Below, one piece after another: positions 43,213 through 52,055 of a stretch of 64,000 nucleotides of DNA (position 1 is its first letter; every line of letters begins with the position of its first letter). A model generated the notes under the pieces. That model saw only the letters and a program-made list of their open reading frames with translations, was not told the origin of the DNA and ran no database searches. Location of the stretch: positions 1 through 64,000 of the forward strand of contig JBJETB010000007.1 of NCBI GenBank assembly GCA_051883095.1, written 5' to 3'. This DNA comes from SUG1106 sp051883095 (GTDB lineage: Bacteria; Bacillota; Clostridia; Peptostreptococcales; Anaerovoracaceae). Position numbers and translations under genes: made by a program.

Positions 43213-43611
43213 TTTTTACTCCTCACTCCGGCAAAAGGGTTGGTGCCGGCTAAAAATTAAATAGCGATTATATAGTGTTTTGAAATATATACGTTTATTT
43301 CCGCACAATCTGTTTCAGAATGTTGTATAATATGGCCCAAAAACAGTATTTTTACAACATTGCACCCGCATTGAGCCTTGAATCAGATTTGAAGAGCCAT
43401 GAATGTTGTAAAATTTTTTAGATTTTCGGAAGTCTTACAACGTAAAAGAAAAATACGTTGTAAAATAACTCGAACCTCTGATTTTTTACAACATTACGAC
43501 CATGACAAGGTCTCCAAAAGATTTGAACAAGGCGTGATGTTGTAAAAATAGCAGTTCATTTGATTTTTTTACAACATCCATCTTTTAATATTTACTATCT
43601 AAAAAAATGTG
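43213..43611. repeat. Tandem array of four TTGTAAAA hairpins
   Basis: Four inverted repeats of the form ATGTTGTAAAA-N-TTTTACAACAT lie at 43320-43360, 43403-43443, 43455-43494 and 43537-43577, each 40-41 bp. Spacers are 42, 11 and 42 bp, and the two 42-bp spacers both contain AGATTTGAA at offset 24, so the region looks like two tandem 123/124-bp units. No gene is present. Confidence 0.75.
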
Positions 43612-44790
43612 CTATCTGAAGCTGCCCAGTTTTCTGAACCGTGTTACAGCTTGTTTTACTTTATCAAGTACATAGTCCATTTCATCTATGGTGTTGAACT
43701 CACTGAAGCTGAAGCGGATGGCGCTTTCAATCTCCTTGTCCTTAAGCCCCATGGCGGTGAGCACATGACTCTGCCCCTTCTTGTTGGAAGAGCATGCGGA
43801 ACCGGTAGACACGAATATGCCGTCCTGCTCAAGAGTGTGAAGAATCACCTCTCCACGTGTTCCCATAAAAGAAACGTTAAGCACCGACGGGCAGCATGTT
43901 CCGTCCTCAGGGCTGTTTACAACTACGTCGGGAATTTCTCTCTTGATGCCCTCAAGAAGATAGTTTCTTGCTGCAGCCATGGCTGCCGTCCTCTCGGCAA
44001 ATGATTCTGATGCCATCTTGGCAGCCAGACCGAAACCGATGATGCCTGGAGTGTTTTCCGTTCCTGATCGCATATGACGCTCCTGGCCGCCGCCAACCAT
44101 AAAAGGCTCGATGCTGATGCCCTTTCTTACATACATAACGCCTATTCCTTTAGGACCGTGTATCTTGTGGCCGCTGGCGGATATGAAGTCCACACCCTGC
44201 CATTCCTTTTTTACACTTACAGGGATTTTACCAAGAGCCTGGACGGCATCGCTGTGAAGCCATATCTTAGTGCCGTGGGCCTTGTTGTATTCATCCTTCA
44301 TGCGGGCGATTTCTCCGATGGGCATTATGGTACCTGCCTCGTTGTTTACTCCCATGACTGAAACCAGAATTGTGTCTTCTGTTAATGCAGCTTCAAGCTG
44401 CTCCATGTCAAGGTGACAGTGTCTGTCGACTCCTATATATTCAACTTCAAAGCCTGCCTGCTCCAGTCTCCTGGCTGGCTCCAGCACTGCCGGATGCTCC
44501 ACTGCAGACACGATAATCTTACGTCCCGTACGTTTTCTAGACGCTGCTGCACCGGACAGAACCGTATTATCCGACTCTGTCCCGCCGGAGGTAAAATATA
44601 TTTCATCCTCGGCTGCACCAAATGCCGCACCAAGGGACTTTCTTGCCTCACGTACCTTTTTTTCTGCGTCAACTCCCAGACTGTGCAGCGACGAAGGATT
44701 TCCGTAAGTCTCTCTCATAGCCTCCGCCATGGCGTCTGTCACCTGATCGTACTGTCTGGTAGTAGCGCTGTTATCTAAATAAACCAACAT
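43612..44790 (-). CDS. Cysteine desulfurase (NifS/IscS family)
   Basis: The protein has 392 residues from ATG 44790 (MLVYLDNSATT); 32 further upstream codons have no homology. PLP Lys209 is in SGHKIHGPKG and the active-site Cys333 in STGSACSSNKKG. The enzyme takes sulfur from cysteine for tRNA thiolation or Fe-S assembly. Its partner here is most likely ThiI, encoded next. No iscU or sufU gene follows. Confidence 0.95.
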   Translation of the reverse strand: MLVYLDNSATTRQYDQVTDAMAEAMRETYGNPSSLHSLGVDAEKKVREARKSLGAAFGAAEDEIYFTSGGTESDNTVLSGAAASRKRTGRKIIVSAVEHPAVLEPARRLEQAGFEVEYIGVDRHCHLDMEQLEAALTEDTILVSVMGVNNEAGTIMPIGEIARMKDEYNKAHGTKIWLHSDAVQALGKIPVSVKKEWQGVDFISASGHKIHGPKGIGVMYVRKGISIEPFMVGGGQERHMRSGTENTPGIIGFGLAAKMASESFAERTAAMAAARNYLLEGIKREIPDVVVNSPEDGTCCPSVLNVSFMGTRGEVILHTLEQDGIFVSTGSACSSNKKGQSHVLTAMGLKDKEIESAIRFSFSEFNTIDEMDYVLDKVKQAVTRFRKLGSFR

Positions 44791-44845
44791 CTGTTTTTCG
44801 TTCCCTCTCCCGGGATTTCTCCCTGAATTTACTTCTATACACAAA

Positions 44846-44874
44846 GATAAGCAACGAAACGCTCGCTGCTTATC
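44846..44874 (-). terminator. Terminator after htpG
   Basis: On the minus strand GATAAGCAGCGA pairs with TCGTTGCTTATC around a short loop (one G:U or mismatch) and is followed by TTTGT. Confidence 0.6.
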
Positions 44875-44920
44875 ACATTCTATCACATTATTGAATTTCT
44901 TTCCACATGAAATTTCAGTC

Positions 44921-46822
44921 CTACATCAGCTCGCAGATGAGATCCGAGAACTCTGCAGGATTGTCCACAGACATGCCTGCAATGAGGCGGGCCTGAGCAT
45001 AGAGAAGTTTGGCATATTTCCCGAGCTTTTCATCATCGCCTGATGCGGCAATTTCGCGGAGTCTTCCGGCCACAGGATGCTGTTCATTGATTTCCAGAAC
45101 CAGCTCGGCCTTGACCTTTTCGTCCATAGGCATTGCGTTGAGGGTCTTTTCCATTTCCAGAGAAAGAGCTCCTTCTGATGTGAGGCATACAGGATGGTTC
45201 TTAAGCTTGTTGGTGAATCTTACTCCGGCCAGTCCTGCATCGATGGCATCTCTCATTTTTGAAAGCATATCGGCTGATTCATCGTTGACCTTTTTAAGAG
45301 CCTCTTTTTCTTCCTCTGAAGAAATATCAAAGCTGTCGCCGCAGATGTTTACAAAGGTCTTTCCATCGTACTGACCCAGCATCTGCAGAGCAAACTCGTC
45401 AACCTGATCTGTCATGTACAGCACTTCAAAGCCTTTTTCCTTGACCATATCTGTCTGAGGCAGCATTTTTATCTTATCGATGGTTTCACCACAGGCATAA
45501 TATATTTTGTCCTGATCTTCCTTCATACGTCCTACATACTCCTTAAGGGTTACCATGTCCTCTTCGGATGATGAATAGTAAATCAGCAGATCCTGCAGTA
45601 CGTCTTTATGCAGTCCGTACTCGTTGTATATGCCGTACTTGAGCTGAACACCGAATTCTTTGAAGAATTCCTTGTAGCCTTCTCTGTCATCAGCCAGCAT
45701 TTTGGCCAGCTCGTTTTTGATGTTTCTCTCAATGTTCTTGGCTATAAGCTTCAGCTGACGGTCGTGCTGCAGTATTTCTCTGGAAATATTCAGAGAAAGA
45801 TCGGCACTGTCCACAAGGCCTTTAACGAAACTGAAATAGTCAGGAACGAGATCAGGACATTTTTCCATGATCATTACCCCGTTGGAATAAAGGGCCAGTC
45901 CCTTTTCGAAGTCCTTGGTATAGTAATCGTAGGAAGGCTTCTTAGGTATGAACATGAGGGCCGTGTATGAAACTACACCGTCTGCACTGGTATGGATAAC
46001 TCTGGCCGGTTCATTAAAGTCATAGAATTTTTCGTGATAGTAGCTGTTATAGTCTTCCTCTGTCAGCTCGGATTTATTCTTTTTCCAGATAGGAACCATG
46101 CTGTTTATCACATGTTCCTCATTTTCATACACGAATTCCGGCTCGGCATCTTCAGGTGCATCCTCGGCCTTAGGAAGTTCTTTTCTCACCTGCTCCTCCA
46201 TCTTGATCGGATAGGAGATATAGTCTGAATATTTCTTTATAAGATGCTTGATCTGATAGCTTTCGAGGAATTTATCATAATCCTCTTCTTCAGTATTGTC
46301 CTTGATATGTAAAGTAATAACTGTGCCGTTTCCTTCTTTCTCACAAGGCTCTACAGTGTATCCGTCGGCTCCTTCGGAAATCCAGCAGAAGGCTTCATCA
46401 CTTCCGTAGGCTCTGGTTTTTACTTCAACTCTGTCGCTGACCATGAAGGCTGAATAGAAGCCTACACCAAACTGACCTATTATATCAATATCCTCTTTTG
46501 CCTCATTGTTCTTTTTAAAATCAAGAGAACCGCTTTTTGCGATGGTTCCCAGATTGTTTTCCAGCTCATCACGGGTCATGCCGATACCGTTATCTTCAAT
46601 TACAAGGGTTCTGGCTTCCTTATCTGCAGATAACTTTATGCAGTAATCGTCTCTGGAAAGCCCTGCGATATTTTCTTCAAGCTGCTTGTAATACAGCTTG
46701 TCGATGGCATCGCTGGCATTGGAAATCAGCTCTCTAAGGAAAATTTCCTTATGGGTGTAGATTGAATTGATCATCATGTCCAGAAGCTTCCTGGACTCAG
46801 CTTTGAATTGTTTCTTCTTCAT
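44921..46822 (-). CDS. htpG: Molecular chaperone HtpG (Hsp90)
   Basis: The protein has 633 residues. The N-terminal GHKL ATPase has ELISNASDAIDKLYY, VIEDNGIGMTRDEL and GQFGVGFYSAFMV; the middle domain and C-terminal dimerisation domain follow. Hsp90 remodels client proteins late in folding. A perfect CIRCE operator lies 47 bp upstream, so HrcA should repress the gene. This differs from Bacillus, where htpG is not in the HrcA regulon. Confidence 0.97.
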   Translation of the reverse strand: MKKKQFKAESRKLLDMMINSIYTHKEIFLRELISNASDAIDKLYYKQLEENIAGLSRDDYCIKLSADKEARTLVIEDNGIGMTRDELENNLGTIAKSGSLDFKKNNEAKEDIDIIGQFGVGFYSAFMVSDRVEVKTRAYGSDEAFCWISEGADGYTVEPCEKEGNGTVITLHIKDNTEEEDYDKFLESYQIKHLIKKYSDYISYPIKMEEQVRKELPKAEDAPEDAEPEFVYENEEHVINSMVPIWKKNKSELTEEDYNSYYHEKFYDFNEPARVIHTSADGVVSYTALMFIPKKPSYDYYTKDFEKGLALYSNGVMIMEKCPDLVPDYFSFVKGLVDSADLSLNISREILQHDRQLKLIAKNIERNIKNELAKMLADDREGYKEFFKEFGVQLKYGIYNEYGLHKDVLQDLLIYYSSSEEDMVTLKEYVGRMKEDQDKIYYACGETIDKIKMLPQTDMVKEKGFEVLYMTDQVDEFALQMLGQYDGKTFVNICGDSFDISSEEEKEALKKVNDESADMLSKMRDAIDAGLAGVRFTNKLKNHPVCLTSEGALSLEMEKTLNAMPMDEKVKAELVLEINEQHPVAGRLREIAASGDDEKLGKYAKLLYAQARLIAGMSVDNPAEFSDLICELM

Positions 46823-46868
46823 AATATTTATTTCATCCCTTCTGACGTTTTATAACTTTTTCGAGTTG

Positions 46869-46895
46869 TTAGCACTCATTGTAATAGAGTGCTAA
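46869..46895 (-). promoter_or_regulatory. CIRCE element of htpG
   Basis: TTAGCACTC-N9-GAGTGCTAA is present without any mismatch to the consensus. It covers about +6 to +32 from the predicted start of transcription, the classical repressor position for HrcA. Confidence 0.95.
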
Positions 46896-46907
46896 CCGAT
46901 GATTATA

Positions 46908-46936
46908 AATATACGCCCCTGATATGACAAAGTCAA
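46908..46936 (-). promoter_or_regulatory. Promoter of htpG
   Basis: On the minus strand TTGACT (46936-46931) and TATATT (46913-46908) are 17 bp apart. Confidence 0.8.
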
Positions 46937-46961
46937 GAGGCGCATGAAATATTTCACAATA

Positions 46962-48320
46962 TCAACATATTTCTTCTCTTCCGGTAAATATGTTCATCCA
47001 TTTTTTGCTGTAGTATCTGTAGTAACAGAAGAATACCTTTATGAAATCCGCCACAGCCACCAGAGCCATAACCCAGTGCAGAGGCCACTTCAGCAGAAGT
47101 ACACCGATATATGCCAGCGGTATCTGCAGTCCCACATTAAAGGATACGTCCATGTACATACAGAAAACAGTATCTCCCCCGGCCCTGAGTATGGCACAGA
47201 TAGTCATATATGCCAGCATCTTTGGTGTCATGGCTATAGCATATACCAGAAGAACCTTCATAAGCATTTCTGTGGTCTCCGGGCTGAAGTCATATATCAT
47301 GGCAATAGGTGTACGAGCCAGTATAATCACAACGGTCATTATTACGTTGAGTATCCACGTTACCCGGAGAACCTTCCGGCTGTATTCAAAAGCAGTGCTC
47401 TTTTTTCCTTGGCCCAGCACTTCACCTATGAGAACCGATGAGGCATTCCCCAACCCGAAGTATACCGTCTGGAAAAAGTCCGTAACCGTGACCGCAATCT
47501 GTGATATTGCCAGTGCCGACGCGCTTATCCTGCCGTAGGCGGCAAATATAGCTGATACGGAAACTGCCCATAGTCCCTCCGTTACTATTACAGGAATCGC
47601 CGTCTTCATCACATTTTCAAAAAGAGTCCGTGAATAGGAAAACAGCTGACTTGGTGTCGCCTTCAGAGGATGCTCCTTTCTCAGGTATATGCACAGGTGC
47701 ATGGCAATGCACTCAAGTATTCTCGCCGTGAGTGTTGCAATTGCAGCGCCTGTAACTCCCAGTTCAGAAAATCCGAAATGGCCGTATATAAGGATATAAT
47801 TGAGAACTATGTTCAGAGCGATGGCACAGGCGTTGATTATTGTGGGATACTTCAAATCCTGAATCGCTCTTGAGTTGTAGGATATGACAAAGGTCATACC
47901 CGAAAACACATACGAAAAGCATGCAATTTTAAGGTATCGGGTTCCCAGAACGATCACTTCCGCGTTGTCCGAAAACAGCTCTATAAAAAAAGGAGCCGCA
48001 AAAAATACTACGGCAATAGCCGGTACAGACAGCACCATACACATAGTGTAGTCGATTCCTACAATTTTTCTCAGGCTTGCCAGATCTCTTATTCCCCAGT
48101 ACTGAACAGCGTGAACAGCCGCACCGCTGAATATGCCAAAAATCACTACCCCCAATATGAAATAAACCTGGTTGGCCGCGCCCACTGCCGCAAGCGCGTT
48201 TTCCGAAACCTTTCCCACCATGATGGTATCTGCCAGATTCAGAGTCACGGATATTACCTGCTGGATTACCATGGGTATTCCCGTCACCGTAAGCCTGCGG
48301 TAAAAATTATCTTGTTCCAT
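46962..48320 (-). CDS. MATE-family efflux transporter
   Basis: The protein has 452 residues from ATG 48320 behind GGGGGAAAGGAAAA. Twelve hydrophobic segments fit the MATE fold, including GIPMVIQQVISVTLNLADTIMVGK, the typical first helix, and AIATLTARILECIAMHLC. MATE transporters export cationic drugs or metabolites with Na+ or H+. No regulator is adjacent. The gene follows the terminator of rny and precedes the htpG promoter on the same strand. Confidence 0.93.
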   Translation of the reverse strand: MEQDNFYRRLTVTGIPMVIQQVISVTLNLADTIMVGKVSENALAAVGAANQVYFILGVVIFGIFSGAAVHAVQYWGIRDLASLRKIVGIDYTMCMVLSVPAIAVVFFAAPFFIELFSDNAEVIVLGTRYLKIACFSYVFSGMTFVISYNSRAIQDLKYPTIINACAIALNIVLNYILIYGHFGFSELGVTGAAIATLTARILECIAMHLCIYLRKEHPLKATPSQLFSYSRTLFENVMKTAIPVIVTEGLWAVSVSAIFAAYGRISASALAISQIAVTVTDFFQTVYFGLGNASSVLIGEVLGQGKKSTAFEYSRKVLRVTWILNVIMTVVIILARTPIAMIYDFSPETTEMLMKVLLVYAIAMTPKMLAYMTICAILRAGGDTVFCMYMDVSFNVGLQIPLAYIGVLLLKWPLHWVMALVAVADFIKVFFCYYRYYSKKWMNIFTGREEIC

Positions 48321-48351
48321 TTTTCCTTTCCCCCAAAGGCTAAAATAATTC

Positions 48352-48384
48352 AAAAGAACCGGGGGCAGATTGTCCTACCCCCGG
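48352..48384 (-). terminator. Terminator after rny
   Basis: CCGGGGG (48359-48365) and CCCCCGG (48378-48384) form a stem, with TTCTTTTG following on the minus strand. Confidence 0.8.
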
Positions 48385-48411
48385 GCTTGTCTTCAACGAT
48401 TACAAACGCCG

Positions 48412-49947
48412 TTATTTAGCGTAATCAATTGCTCTTGTCTCTCTCACAACGTTGACCTTTATCTGTCCCGGATACTCAAGCTCAGACTCGATCTTCTTGG
48501 AGATTTCTCTTGCCAGGAATACGATTTCCTCGTCGTTTACATCCTCCGGCTTGGCTATGATTCTGATCTCTCTGCCTGCCTGGATTGCAAATGATTTTTC
48601 AACTCCCGGTGTGGTATTGGCGATTTCCTCAAGCTTCTCAAGTCTCTTGATGTAAGCATCGAGAGTCTCTCTTCTTGCTCCAGGTCTTGCTGCGCTCAGA
48701 GCATCAGCTGCTGCAATGAGAACGGCTTCCATGCTCTTAGGCTCATAATCGCCGTGGTGAGCTGCCATACCGTTGATAACAGCTTCAGATTCCTTGTATC
48801 TTCTCAGTATTTCAATACCGATGTCAACGTGAGTTCCTTCAAATTCATGGTCAAGAGCCTTACCGATATCATGAAGAAGACCGGCTCTCTTTGCCAGCTT
48901 CACATCCAGTCCCAGCTCACCGGCCATAAGCCCTGCAAGGTGTGCCACCTCCACTGAGTGTTTGAGCACGTTCTGGCCGTATGAAGTTCTGTATTTGAGT
49001 CTTCCCAGTATCTTGACAAGCTCAGGATGGATATTGTGAATACCTACCTCGAAAGTTGCCTGCTCGCCTTCCTCCTTTATAATCGCGTTAACTTCCTTTT
49101 CAGCCTTTTCGACCATCTCCTCGATTCTGGCCGGATGAATACGTCCGTCTACGATAAGCTTTTCCAAAGCGATTCTGGCGATTTCCCTTCTTACGGGATC
49201 AAAGCCTGAAAGGATTACCGCCTCCGGTGTGTCATCGATAATGAGGTCAACTCCTGTCAGAGTCTCTATAGCTCTGATGTTTCTTCCTTCACGGCCGATG
49301 ATTCTTCCCTTCATTTCGTCGTTAGGCAGGGAAACTACGGAAACAGTACTCTCGGCAACGTGGTCCGCCGCACATCTCTGAATGGCATTGGTTATGATGT
49401 ACTTTGCCTTCTTGTCCGCTTCTTCCTTGGCCTTGGACTCGATTTCCTTGATCATGATGGAAGCCTCATGTCTGACTTCCTTTTCGGTGTTGGCTAAAAG
49501 TATGGCCTTAGCCTCGTCCACCGTGTAGCCGGAAATTCTCTCCAGCTCTTCCATCTGGCGCGAAATTGCCGCATCCAGGTCCTTATGTTTATTTATCAAA
49601 GACTGTTCTTTCTGTGTAATGCTTTCTTCTTTTTTCTCGATGTTCTCTATCTTTCTGTCTAAGGATTCCTCCTTCTGAATCATTCTCCTCTCCGAACGCT
49701 GTATCTCCTGTCTTCTCTCTCTCGCATCACGCTCTGCATCGCTCCTGATTCTGTGAGCTTCCTCCTTGGCCTCAAGCAAGGCCTCTTTTTTCATGCTTTC
49801 GGATCTATTCTCTGCGTCAAGTATAAGATTTCTGGCCTTCTGCTCAGCACTTCCTATAGCTTTTTCGCCTACGTTTTTTCGATATATATATCCGATTAAC
49901 GCGCCTATAATAAGCGCAATAATACCAACAATGATCATTTGAATCAT
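48412..49947 (-). CDS. rny: Ribonuclease Y
   Basis: The protein has 511 residues. A single membrane helix (about 2-22) is followed by a long coiled coil, a KH domain (GRIIGREGRNIRAIETLTGVDLIIDDTP) and an HD domain with LLHDIGKALDHE. RNase Y starts decay of many mRNAs at the membrane in Firmicutes. It stands alone with a terminator. The start ATG is behind AGGAGG. Confidence 0.97.
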   Translation of the reverse strand: MIQMIIVGIIALIIGALIGYIYRKNVGEKAIGSAEQKARNLILDAENRSESMKKEALLEAKEEAHRIRSDAERDARERRQEIQRSERRMIQKEESLDRKIENIEKKEESITQKEQSLINKHKDLDAAISRQMEELERISGYTVDEAKAILLANTEKEVRHEASIMIKEIESKAKEEADKKAKYIITNAIQRCAADHVAESTVSVVSLPNDEMKGRIIGREGRNIRAIETLTGVDLIIDDTPEAVILSGFDPVRREIARIALEKLIVDGRIHPARIEEMVEKAEKEVNAIIKEEGEQATFEVGIHNIHPELVKILGRLKYRTSYGQNVLKHSVEVAHLAGLMAGELGLDVKLAKRAGLLHDIGKALDHEFEGTHVDIGIEILRRYKESEAVINGMAAHHGDYEPKSMEAVLIAAADALSAARPGARRETLDAYIKRLEKLEEIANTTPGVEKSFAIQAGREIRIIAKPEDVNDEEIVFLAREISKKIESELEYPGQIKVNVVRETRAIDYAK

Positions 49948-50017
49948 CGAAGCACCTCCTTTTTACTATATTTTTCCTTCAACTGAATTTTCCGTCTATG
50001 TTTACACAAATTAAATC

Positions 50018-50047
50018 TTGATATATCCATACAATGTATATTATAAT
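50018..50047 (+). promoter_or_regulatory. Promoter of the rodA-like gene
   Basis: TTGATA (50018-50023) and TATAAT (50042-50047) are 18 bp apart, 41 bp before the ATG. Confidence 0.65.
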
Positions 50048-50087
50048 GTTTAAATGAGCAAAATGTCAAGGTAGAGAAAGGTAAGAA

Positions 50088-51194
50088 ATGAACAAATTTT
50101 TTGCGCCTCTGAAGAGTGCAGACAAAATCATACTTCTGATGGTAGGTCTGCTTGGTATAATCAGTATTCTTATGCTGGAAAGCACCGTCTACGACGGCGG
50201 TATAGTTCTGGCAAGGCCTGTCCTGGTACAGGCAATTTCATATATTCTCGGGTTCTGTATACTTGTGGTGATTCAGCACATCGACTACCGTTATTTCATG
50301 GGGCTCGAAAAGTTCCTGTACATAGCTGCGATAGTCCTTCTGATGCTGGTATATGTGCCGGGACTCGGCAAAGAGCAGTACGGTTCCCGTGCCTGGATAA
50401 CCCTTGGCTTCACCACACTTCAGCCTTCGGAATTTGTAAAAATTCTTTTTGTCCTGATAATGGCCGGATATCTGTCTGAACACAGAGATGATATGGCAAA
50501 GCTTCTGGGTGTAGTAAAAGCCGGACTTGTTGCCGTTCCCATAATCCTGGTGGTGCTTAAGGAAGACCTGGGAAGCGCACTGGTGTACATCGTCATGTGG
50601 ATTTTTATGGTCTTCTTTGCCGGCATAGACTACAAGATTTTTATAAAATCGGCGCTCATTACACTTGCAGCCATACCTGTGGTCTACAGATTCCTGGACG
50701 ATTATCAGAAGGAAAGGATAGAAGCCTTCCTGCATCCTGAGAACCTGAGTCTTTCGGGCAACTATCAGGTATGGCAGTCCAAGGTTGCCATCGGCTCCGG
50801 CGGATTCTTCGGAAAGGGTCTGTTTCACGGCACTCAGAAGAGTCTGGACTTCATACCGGTTCAGCAGTCCGACTTCATATTCTCGGTTGTTGTCGAAGAG
50901 CTCGGCTTCATCGGCGGCGCCGGAGTGATACTGATCTATGCGTTACTGCTGGTCAGATTCACCAGAATCATACGTGACTGCGTAGACCTGTACGGTGCCC
51001 TCATAGTAGTAGGATTCACAGCCATGTTCCTCTTCCAGGCTTTCGAAAACATTGCCATGACCATGGGCATGATGCCTGTAACCGGCATTACACTGCCGTT
51101 CCTCTCTGGAGGCGGCACATCGGTTATCGCCAGCATGATTTCTGTGGGAGTCATTATCAATGTCGGTGTAAACAGCAAGGCTATCAATTTCTGA
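50088..51194 (+). CDS. rodA: RodA-type peptidoglycan polymerase (SEDS family)
   Basis: The protein has 368 residues with about ten membrane segments. SEDS motifs are clear: GSRAWITLGFTTLQPSEFVKI, the large extracellular loop with FHGTQKSLDFIPVQQSDFIFSVVVEELGF, and MMPVTGITLPFLSGGGTS. RodA extends glycan strands with a class B PBP. The likely partner is the PBP2 encoded at 52056-54833, and mreBCD lie beyond, although rodA itself is convergent with that operon. Confidence 0.93.
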   Translation: MNKFFAPLKSADKIILLMVGLLGIISILMLESTVYDGGIVLARPVLVQAISYILGFCILVVIQHIDYRYFMGLEKFLYIAAIVLLMLVYVPGLGKEQYGSRAWITLGFTTLQPSEFVKILFVLIMAGYLSEHRDDMAKLLGVVKAGLVAVPIILVVLKEDLGSALVYIVMWIFMVFFAGIDYKIFIKSALITLAAIPVVYRFLDDYQKERIEAFLHPENLSLSGNYQVWQSKVAIGSGGFFGKGLFHGTQKSLDFIPVQQSDFIFSVVVEELGFIGGAGVILIYALLLVRFTRIIRDCVDLYGALIVVGFTAMFLFQAFENIAMTMGMMPVTGITLPFLSGGGTSVIASMISVGVIINVGVNSKAINF

Positions 51195-51207
51195 TTAAAA
51201 AACAACA

Positions 51208-51248
51208 GCTGCATGGATTTCTGTTGTCGAAACCATGCAGCATTTTTT
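51208..51248 (+). terminator. Terminator between rodA and minD
   Basis: GCTGCATGG (51208-51216) and CCATGCAGC (51233-51241) form a perfect stem followed by ATTTTTTG. The minus strand also shows a nearby T run, so it may serve minD weakly. Confidence 0.85.
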
Positions 51249-51252
51249 GTCT

Positions 51253-52011
51253 TTATTCTTTTTCATCCCGCTTCCGGGTCTGAAGTGCTTCTATTCTTTT
51301 AGCTATATTGTCAAAATTCTTAGCTATGTAAGTATCCTTCATGAATACAACAGGCACTCCCATATTGGTTGAAATGTGAATGTTTTCGTCATCCTGAACC
51401 AGTCCGATTATCTTATCGGTTATTTTTCTCGGGAATTCCTCAAGTGACGGAGCCAGACCCGCCTTCATAAGCTTTGTATTAACCTTGTTGATAACATAGT
51501 GCACAAAACCTATTCCGTAATCATTCAGGGCCGTTGTCACAGCCTCGCAATCCCTCAGTGATGAATACTCCGGCGTTATGACCATTATAACCTGATCCGC
51601 TCCGCCAAGGGCGATAGCCAGACCATCATCGAGTCCTGCCGGTGCATCTATAATCACATAATCAAATATCTGTTTCAGTTTGTCGCAGAGAACCTTTACA
51701 TGAAGCGGTGTTATCTCACCGTTATCGGGTTTCGGAGAGGCAGCCATAAAAAAGAGTCCGGGGAAACTCTTATCCTTGATAAGAGCCTGTTTGATGCGGC
51801 ACACTCCGTTTAAAACGTCACTGACATCGTAAACCACGTTGTTCTCAAGTCCCAGATATAAATCCAGATTCCTCAGTCCGGTATCCATGTCCACCAGAAC
51901 CGTTCTGCGTCCTCTTTTAGCCATTGTCGCCCCCAGATTGGCAGAAAACATAGTCTTTCCGGTACCTCCCTTACCGGATGCTATTACGATGGTTTTACCT
52001 AAAGTATCCAT
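51253..52011 (-). CDS. minD: Septum site-determining ATPase MinD
   Basis: The protein has 252 residues from ATG 52011 behind AAAGGAGAC. It has the deviant Walker A ASGKGGTGKT at about 11-20, FDYVIIDAPAGLDDG and an amphipathic C-terminal helix (NFDNIAKRIEALQTRKR) for membrane binding. MinD recruits MinC to block division away from mid-cell. Neither minC nor minE is in the window, although minC is usually upstream of minD in the mre-min cluster; here a PBP2 gene takes its place. Confidence 0.93.
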   Translation of the reverse strand: MDTLGKTIVIASGKGGTGKTMFSANLGATMAKRGRRTVLVDMDTGLRNLDLYLGLENNVVYDVSDVLNGVCRIKQALIKDKSFPGLFFMAASPKPDNGEITPLHVKVLCDKLKQIFDYVIIDAPAGLDDGLAIALGGADQVIMVITPEYSSLRDCEAVTTALNDYGIGFVHYVINKVNTKLMKAGLAPSLEEFPRKITDKIIGLVQDDENIHISTNMGVPVVFMKDTYIAKNFDNIAKRIEALQTRKRDEKE

Positions 52012-52055
52012 AGCAGTCTCCTTTGTCATTAACTGTTTTTTATCTTACTTATACA

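Noticed and set aside
43320..43577. CRISPR array
   Set aside because: The units are inverted repeats with only two spacer lengths and no cas genes, so the CRISPR pattern is not met.
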